Shown here in pieces: positions 59,804-64,000 of a stretch of DNA of 64,000 bases. Made by a program: the position numbers and the translations under genes. A model generated the notes under the pieces. That model saw only the letters and a program-made list of their open reading frames with translations. It made no database searches and was not told the origin of the DNA. The stretch comes from Actinomycetota bacterium (GTDB lineage Bacteria; Actinomycetota; Actinomycetes; Nanopelagicales; Nanopelagicaceae). Within the stretch, counting starts at the first letter, position 1, and every line of letters starts with the position of its first letter. The stretch is from the NCBI GenBank assembly GCA_016870975.1, contig VGAE01000001.1, positions 1 to 64,000 on the forward strand. The letters run 5' to 3'.

Positions 59804-61903
59804 ATGAGCGAAGCTACAGCACCTGAGGAGGTAGTCTCTCGAGCCCTGCTACGGGAAGTTGATCTCTCGCTATTCGGCTTTAACGGAAAACTCTCCCTCA
59901 TCTCATTGGATAACGGAATGGAGCACAACCGACCTAATACTTTGGGTCAAAAATCATTGCAAGAATTGGACGCCGCCCTTACCAGTGCAGAATCAAGCGA
60001 TTCGGCAGCTATCGCAATCACAGGTAAGCCATTTATTTTTGCCGCTGGTGCTGACCTTTCAGGATTACCTTTTCTTAACGATAAGAAAATAGCCCTACAA
60101 ATTGGTAAATATGGACACGATCTCTTCAAACGTTTGGGACGAAGCAAAAAGCCTACATTCGCATTTATTAATGGTTTAGCCCTCGGTGGTGGTCTTGAAA
60201 TTGGATTACATTGCAATTATCGAACTCTTGCCTCCACAGCATTTACGGCTTTGCCTGAGTGTTTCTTAGGTCTCGTTCCAGGTTGGGGCGGTGCAACTAT
60301 CCTTCCTAAACTGATTGGTCCAGAACGTGCGGTAAAGGTCATCATCCAAAACGCACTAAATAACAACACGATGATGAAGGCCAAAGATGCGCTCGAGATT
60401 GGCGTGGTTGATTCTGTTTTTGAGCCAGCAGATTTCTTGGAGAAATCTTGCGCATTTGCCGCGAATATCCTCTCTGGAAAGAAAAAGATTGAGCGAAGTG
60501 ATTTTACGAAAGATGCAGCGGCATGGGAGAAATCTATAGAGATTGGTAAGGCAGCTGTAGCCAAAAAATATGGTGGCGCTGACATCGAATCTCCTCGACG
60601 CGCATTGGAGTTAATATCAGCGGCAAGAACAAACACTTTAGATCAAGGGTTTGATGCTGAAGACCAAGTTCTAGCGGAACTTGTTATGGGCGATCCGCTC
60701 CGTGCTTCACTTTACGCATTTAATTTAATTCAAAAGAAGCGTAAGAAAGTTGAGGGCGCTCCAAAGCCAGCATTGGCCCGTAAAGTTACCCGAGTTGGAA
60801 TCGTTGGGGCAGGCTTGATGGCCTCTCAGCTCGCACTTCTGTTCATGAGAAATATGAAGGTGCCAGTCATCATCACGGATCTTGATCAGGCGCGCGTTAA
60901 TAAAGGTATTTCATGGATTTACTCTGAAATTGACAAGTTAGTTGAGAAGAAGCGATTGCATGAAGAAGGTGCGCGACGTTTAAAAGGTCTGATTACAGGG
61001 TCGGTAGATCAGAAAGTGTTTGCAAACTGTGACTTCATAATCGAAGCTGTTTTCGAAGAACTTTCAATAAAGCAGAAGCTTTTCAAAGATTTGGAAAAGA
61101 TAATTACACCAGAATGTGTACTAGCAACAAATACCTCGTCCCTTTCGGTTGAAAAAATGGGAGAAAGTTTAAATAATCCGGAGCGGGTTGTTGGATTCCA
61201 TTTCTTTAATCCAGTCTCTGTTATGCCACTTCTAGAGATAGCCCGAACATCTAAAACGGATGATGCCACCACAGCAACTGCTGTAGCAGTTGGCAAAGAT
61301 CTCAAGAAAACAATGATTATCTGCAAAGACGCTCCTGGTTTCGCAGTAAATCGCCTGCTGACTCGCTTTATGGGTGAAGTTACTGATGCCATTGATGAAG
61401 GAACGCCTTATGACGTTGCAGATAGCGCCTTACGACCACTTGGTTTCCCCATGTCACCTCTTGAGTTATTTGGACTGGTGGGGCCCGGAGTTGCCCTACA
61501 TGTATCCAAAACGCTCAATGCTAATTTAGGCCCCCGCTACAAAGTTTCTCCAACAGTTTCAAGATTGGTTGAGCAAGGGGTGAAATCTTTTTATCTGAGA
61601 GACGAGAGTGGAAAAATGAATCCAAATCCCCAAGCTCTCGACTTGGTAGAAAAAGGTAACTCTCCATCAACTGCGGATCGGGTTAGAGAGCGTGCCTTGA
61701 AAGCGCTAGCCGAAGAGGCGAAGATGATGCTGGATGAGGGCGTTGTAGCCACACCGTCAGAGATTGATCTATGCATGCTCTTAGGAGCGGGCTGGCCAAT
61801 GCATCTTGGTGGGATTTTGCCTTACTTAGATCGCGAAGGAATTAGCGTTGCGGTTTCTGGTCAACGCTTCCATCCTCCCGGAGTTGCTTCACTTCCCCAG
61901 TAG
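59804..61903 (+). CDS. fadB: Fatty acid oxidation complex alpha subunit (enoyl-CoA hydratase/3-hydroxyacyl-CoA dehydrogenase)
   Basis: Bifunctional enzyme. Residues about 25-235 form an enoyl-CoA hydratase: AAGADLSGLPF and NGLALGGGLEIGLHC make the oxyanion hole, and ALPECFLGLVPGWGG gives the Glu pair region. Residues about 325-510 form the NAD domain, with VGIVGAGLMASQLALLF, and the dehydrogenase His in RVVGFHFFNPVSVMPLLE. A C-terminal helical domain, repeated, follows (PGFAVNRLLTRFMGEV). ATG 59804 gives 699 residues and follows the fadA stop by 2 nt; an upstream in-frame start at 59732 would overlap fadA. It works with FadD and the thiolase to make acetyl-CoA. Confidence 0.94.
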   Translation: MSEATAPEEVVSRALLREVDLSLFGFNGKLSLISLDNGMEHNRPNTLGQKSLQELDAALTSAESSDSAAIAITGKPFIFAAGADLSGLPFLNDKKIALQIGKYGHDLFKRLGRSKKPTFAFINGLALGGGLEIGLHCNYRTLASTAFTALPECFLGLVPGWGGATILPKLIGPERAVKVIIQNALNNNTMMKAKDALEIGVVDSVFEPADFLEKSCAFAANILSGKKKIERSDFTKDAAAWEKSIEIGKAAVAKKYGGADIESPRRALELISAARTNTLDQGFDAEDQVLAELVMGDPLRASLYAFNLIQKKRKKVEGAPKPALARKVTRVGIVGAGLMASQLALLFMRNMKVPVIITDLDQARVNKGISWIYSEIDKLVEKKRLHEEGARRLKGLITGSVDQKVFANCDFIIEAVFEELSIKQKLFKDLEKIITPECVLATNTSSLSVEKMGESLNNPERVVGFHFFNPVSVMPLLEIARTSKTDDATTATAVAVGKDLKKTMIICKDAPGFAVNRLLTRFMGEVTDAIDEGTPYDVADSALRPLGFPMSPLELFGLVGPGVALHVSKTLNANLGPRYKVSPTVSRLVEQGVKSFYLRDESGKMNPNPQALDLVEKGNSPSTADRVRERALKALAEEAKMMLDEGVVATPSEIDLCMLLGAGWPMHLGGILPYLDREGISVAVSGQRFHPPGVASLPQ

Positions 61904-61929
61904 CGCTTTGGGAGTACCAGCCCGAAATT

Positions 61930-62363
61930 TGGAGAGCAATGGCTTGTGAGGTTATCCCTAAATCCTCGAGAATCTGATTTCGTTTAGCATGTTCAAAAAA
62001 CTCAAGCGGGGCGCCAATTGAGTGAATCGGTATCTTAATATCAAGCTCACGGAAGCCTTCTGAGAGGGTACTTGCGATGCCACCATGCGATATGCCATAT
62101 TAGACAACAACTTTTTGAGAATACTTTTCCGATAACTTTGCAAGAAACTCTATCTGCAGCGGCTTTACCCGACGTGGATCAATAACTGTTACGCCAACGC
62201 CTTCTCTGTTCGCCTGAGTTGCAGCGTCAACAGAGATCTACGCCATTGCACCGACGGCAATAAGTAAGATATTGGTACTTTCGCCACGGTATCGAAAATC
62301 TATTCCATTCCGACTCTCGAAAGCGGGCATCTCGGTGCCAATAATTCCCTTGGGATATTGCAT
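61930..62363 (-). pseudogene. dxs: dxs (1-deoxy-D-xylulose-5-phosphate synthase) C-terminal remnant with two in-frame stops
   Basis: The 481 nt between fadB and acnA have no intact gene. On the minus strand one frame from ATG 62363 reads MQYPKGIIGTEMPAFES, then NILLIAVGAMA-stop, VGVTVIDPRRVKPL, KVVV-stop, ISHGGIASTLSEGF and PLEFFEHAKRNQILEDLGIT. These are the successive blocks of the Dxs C-terminal transketolase domain. The stops are TAG at about 62240 and TAA at about 62099. The N-terminal 70-75% of the gene is absent, and acnA begins 21 nt away, matching the usual acnA-dxs neighbourhood. The gene is dead here, so another isoprenoid route or a second dxs copy is expected. Confidence 0.85.
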
Positions 62364-62384
62364 AATAATTATCTAAACTAATTT

Positions 62385-64000
62385 TCAGCCAACGAGTGAT
62401 CTGAGTACATATTGCATGATTCCGCCGTGGCGATAGTAATCAGCTTCTCCCGGCGTATCTATACGAACCTTGGCTTGGAACTCAATTTTGCCGGCTGTTA
62501 CTTTGACATACTCTGGGATTTTTCCATTATTCAAGTCGGTAACTCCTGATATAGTGAAAGTTTCCGATCCGGTAATTCCAAGACTCTCACTATTTTGATT
62601 ATCTAGAAATTGCAGCGGTAAAACTCCCATTCCAATCAAGTTGGATCGATGAATTCTTTCAAATGACTCTGCTATTACAGCGCGAACGCCCAATAGCACC
62701 GTTCCTTTCGCTGCCCAATCACGTGAAGATCCAGACCCATATTCTTTGCCGGCCAGAATTACCAGAGGAATATTTGCGGCTTGATACGCCATAGAGGCTT
62801 CGTAAATTGTTGTCTGCTTTCCTTCATCAAGAAAGTTCTTTGTGAATCCGCCTTCCACACCATCTAATAATTGATTCCTAAGTCGGATATTTGCGAAAGT
62901 GCCTCGGATCATTACTTCATGATTACCTCGCCGCGAACCGTAGGAATTGAAGTCGGCTTTATCAACGCCATGCTGCAGCAGATAATTGCCTGCGGGTGAA
63001 TCAGCCTTAATAGAGCCAGCGGGCGAAATATGATCAGTTGTAACCGAATCGCCTAACTTCGCCAAAACTCGAGCTCCTTGGATATCAGCGACCGGTCGCG
63101 GATTTTTAGGCATACCTTCAAAGTAAGGCGGCCTTCTCACATAAGTTGATTTCGGATCCCATTCAAATACTTTTCCGCTCGGAGTCTCTAGAGAAGTCCA
63201 CCTATGGTCGCCCGCAAAAACGCTGGCATAATCTTTTTTGAACATCTCTGATGAAATAACAGAGTCGATTACAGATTGAACTTCATCCGGTGTCGGCCAG
63301 ATATCCTTTAGAAATACTTTTTTCCCATTTAGATCTTTACCTATCGGATCTCTTTCAAAATCATGATCCATAGATCCTGCTAAAGCGTAAGCAACTACTA
63401 GAGGAGGGGATGCAAGATAGTTCATCTTTACATCTGGGCTAATTCGACCTTCAAAATTCCTATTTCCAGATAAAACAGCCGCAACTGCAAGATCATTATC
63501 GTTAACCGCTTTACTAACTTCACTTGGTAATGGTCCAGAGTTTCCAATACAGGTCACACATCCGTATCCGACTAGATTGAACCCAAGTTTCTCAAGGTAA
63601 GGAGTTAAGCCTGCTTTTTCATAGTAATTTGTGACGACTTTAGATCCAGGAGCAAGTGTCGTCTTTACCCAAGGTTTGCTGGTGAGTCCTCGTTCTGATG
63701 CTTTTTTCGCAAGTATTCCGGCGCCAATCATCACGCTGGGATTCGATGTATTTGTGCACGAAGTAATTGATGCAATTACAACCGAGCCGTGCTTAACATT
63801 TCCCTGTTTGCCATTTACGTTGACGGGGATTGCGCCCTTTGCAGATTTCTCACCGAGGTATCCGGGAAGCGATTTCTGGAAAGAAGCCTTAGCCTCCGCA
63901 AGAGGAACGCGATCCTGAGGTCTCTTTGGCCCAGCGATAGACGGCACAACTCTTGCAAGATCAAGCTCTAGATGCTCTGAGTATCTTGGCGTGGCATTGG
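62385..64000 (-). CDS. acnA: Aconitate hydratase A, C-terminal portion (5' truncated by the window edge)
   Basis: TCA-cycle enzyme converting citrate to isocitrate. The fragment holds 538 of about 900 residues. Cluster cysteines are in [20 protein letters not shown] and [17 protein letters not shown] (GCVTC), and the swivel domain shows [20 protein letters not shown] with the substrate Arg-Ser-Ser region, and [19 protein letters not shown]. The frame stays open to base 64000 ([19 protein letters not shown] at its start), so the true start is outside; the GTG at 63947 is internal. The stop at 62385 is followed by the dead dxs fragment. Confidence 0.96.
   Translation of the reverse strand, partial: NATPRYSEHLELDLARVVPSIAGPKRPQDRVPLAEAKASFQKSLPGYLGEKSAKGAIPVNVNGKQGNVKHGSVVIASITSCTNTSNPSVMIGAGILAKKASERGLTSKPWVKTTLAPGSKVVTNYYEKAGLTPYLEKLGFNLVGYGCVTCIGNSGPLPSEVSKAVNDNDLAVAAVLSGNRNFEGRISPDVKMNYLASPPLVVAYALAGSMDHDFERDPIGKDLNGKKVFLKDIWPTPDEVQSVIDSVISSEMFKKDYASVFAGDHRWTSLETPSGKVFEWDPKSTYVRRPPYFEGMPKNPRPVADIQGARVLAKLGDSVTTDHISPAGSIKADSPAGNYLLQHGVDKADFNSYGSRRGNHEVMIRGTFANIRLRNQLLDGVEGGFTKNFLDEGKQTTIYEASMAYQAANIPLVILAGKEYGSGSSRDWAAKGTVLLGVRAVIAESFERIHRSNLIGMGVLPLQFLDNQNSESLGITGSETFTISGVTDLNNGKIPEYVKVTAGKIEFQAKVRIDTPGEADYYRHGGIMQYVLRSLVG

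Noticed and set aside
61958-62143. 61-residue open frame in the dxs remnant region
   Set aside because: It is in a different frame from the Dxs homology and shows no domain; it is a by-product of the remnant.
61930-62363. Stop-codon recoding (readthrough) in dxs
   Set aside because: Both TAG and TAA would need recoding, all other genes here end normally at these codons, and the N-terminal domain is missing anyway.

Overview
The window looks like the chromosome of a small-genome, moderately low-G+C actinobacterium, most likely a planktonic freshwater lineage of the Nanopelagicales/acI type. Supporting evidence: several families that are essentially actinobacterial (DUF3000, DUF3043, DUF4191, a PadR-ino1 pair, a PimB-like mannosyltransferase, CtaF, and a diheme QcrC with a C-terminal membrane anchor); actinobacterial gene orders (E2-TIGR01777...lipB-lipA-DUF4191-RDD-glnA; DUF3000-rnd...thiolase-fadB-[dxs]-acnA); very short intergenic gaps with many 1-8 nt overlaps; and frequent GTG/TTG starts. 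The lineage assignment is inference. There are no rRNA or tRNA genes, CRISPR arrays, insertion sequences or phage genes. No clearly new multi-gene system was found.

Layout. 1-3 kb: the end of a hydroxyproline-type catabolic operon (proline racemase family, aldehyde dehydrogenase), then uppP. 3-6 kb: a lipase-like hydrolase, a DnaQ-type exonuclease/GIY-YIG fusion and an orphan receiver domain. 6-13.5 kb: the aerobic respiratory block, with ctaE-qcrCAB on + converging on ctaC-ctaD-ctaF on -. 13.6-20.4 kb: a degenerate NifS-like protein, erpA, nadA, DUF3043, an aldo/keto reductase, gcvT and pepA. 20.4-34 kb: 2-oxoacid dehydrogenase and lipoate functions (lpdA, E2, lipB, lipA), interrupted by an FAD oxidoreductase, a Gfo/Idh dehydrogenase and an MMPL exporter, ending at glnA. 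34-38.5 kb: a membrane protease, a DMT exporter and a CbiM-PDGLE-CbiQ-CbiO cobalt/nickel transporter. 38.5-48.9 kb: SDR, enoyl-CoA hydratase, ino1-PadR, a wrecked uracil permease gene, LysE, an Fe-S-type PD-(D/E)XK nuclease, PlsC, a hydrolase, a Gfo/Idh dehydrogenase and FadD. 49-54.9 kb: PimB-like transferase, NlpC/P60 hydrolase, RibD-like reductase, DUF3000 and RNase D. 55-64 kb: an iron(III) ABC transporter, thiolase and FadB for beta-oxidation, a dead dxs fragment, and aconitase running off the end.

The genes form a coherent aerobic heterotroph: beta-oxidation and amino-acid catabolism feed acetyl-CoA and 2-oxoglutarate into the TCA cycle (aconitase, lipoylated E2/E3), and electrons pass through a bc1-aa3 chain. 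Inositol-phosphate synthase and a PimB-like enzyme point to phosphatidylinositol mannosides.

The most interesting material is decay and small regulatory structure. Three gene remnants are visible: uracil permease with an internal deletion, a start-less LuxR HTH tail, and a dxs C-terminus with two stops. A NifS-like protein lacks the PLP lysine. Residues of the non-redox metal site are replaced in both oxidase subunits I and II. cbiQ appears to have lost its start by one base. Four palindromes sit in promoter positions of the exonuclease fusion, the CbiM transporter, PadR-ino1 and the iron transporter.
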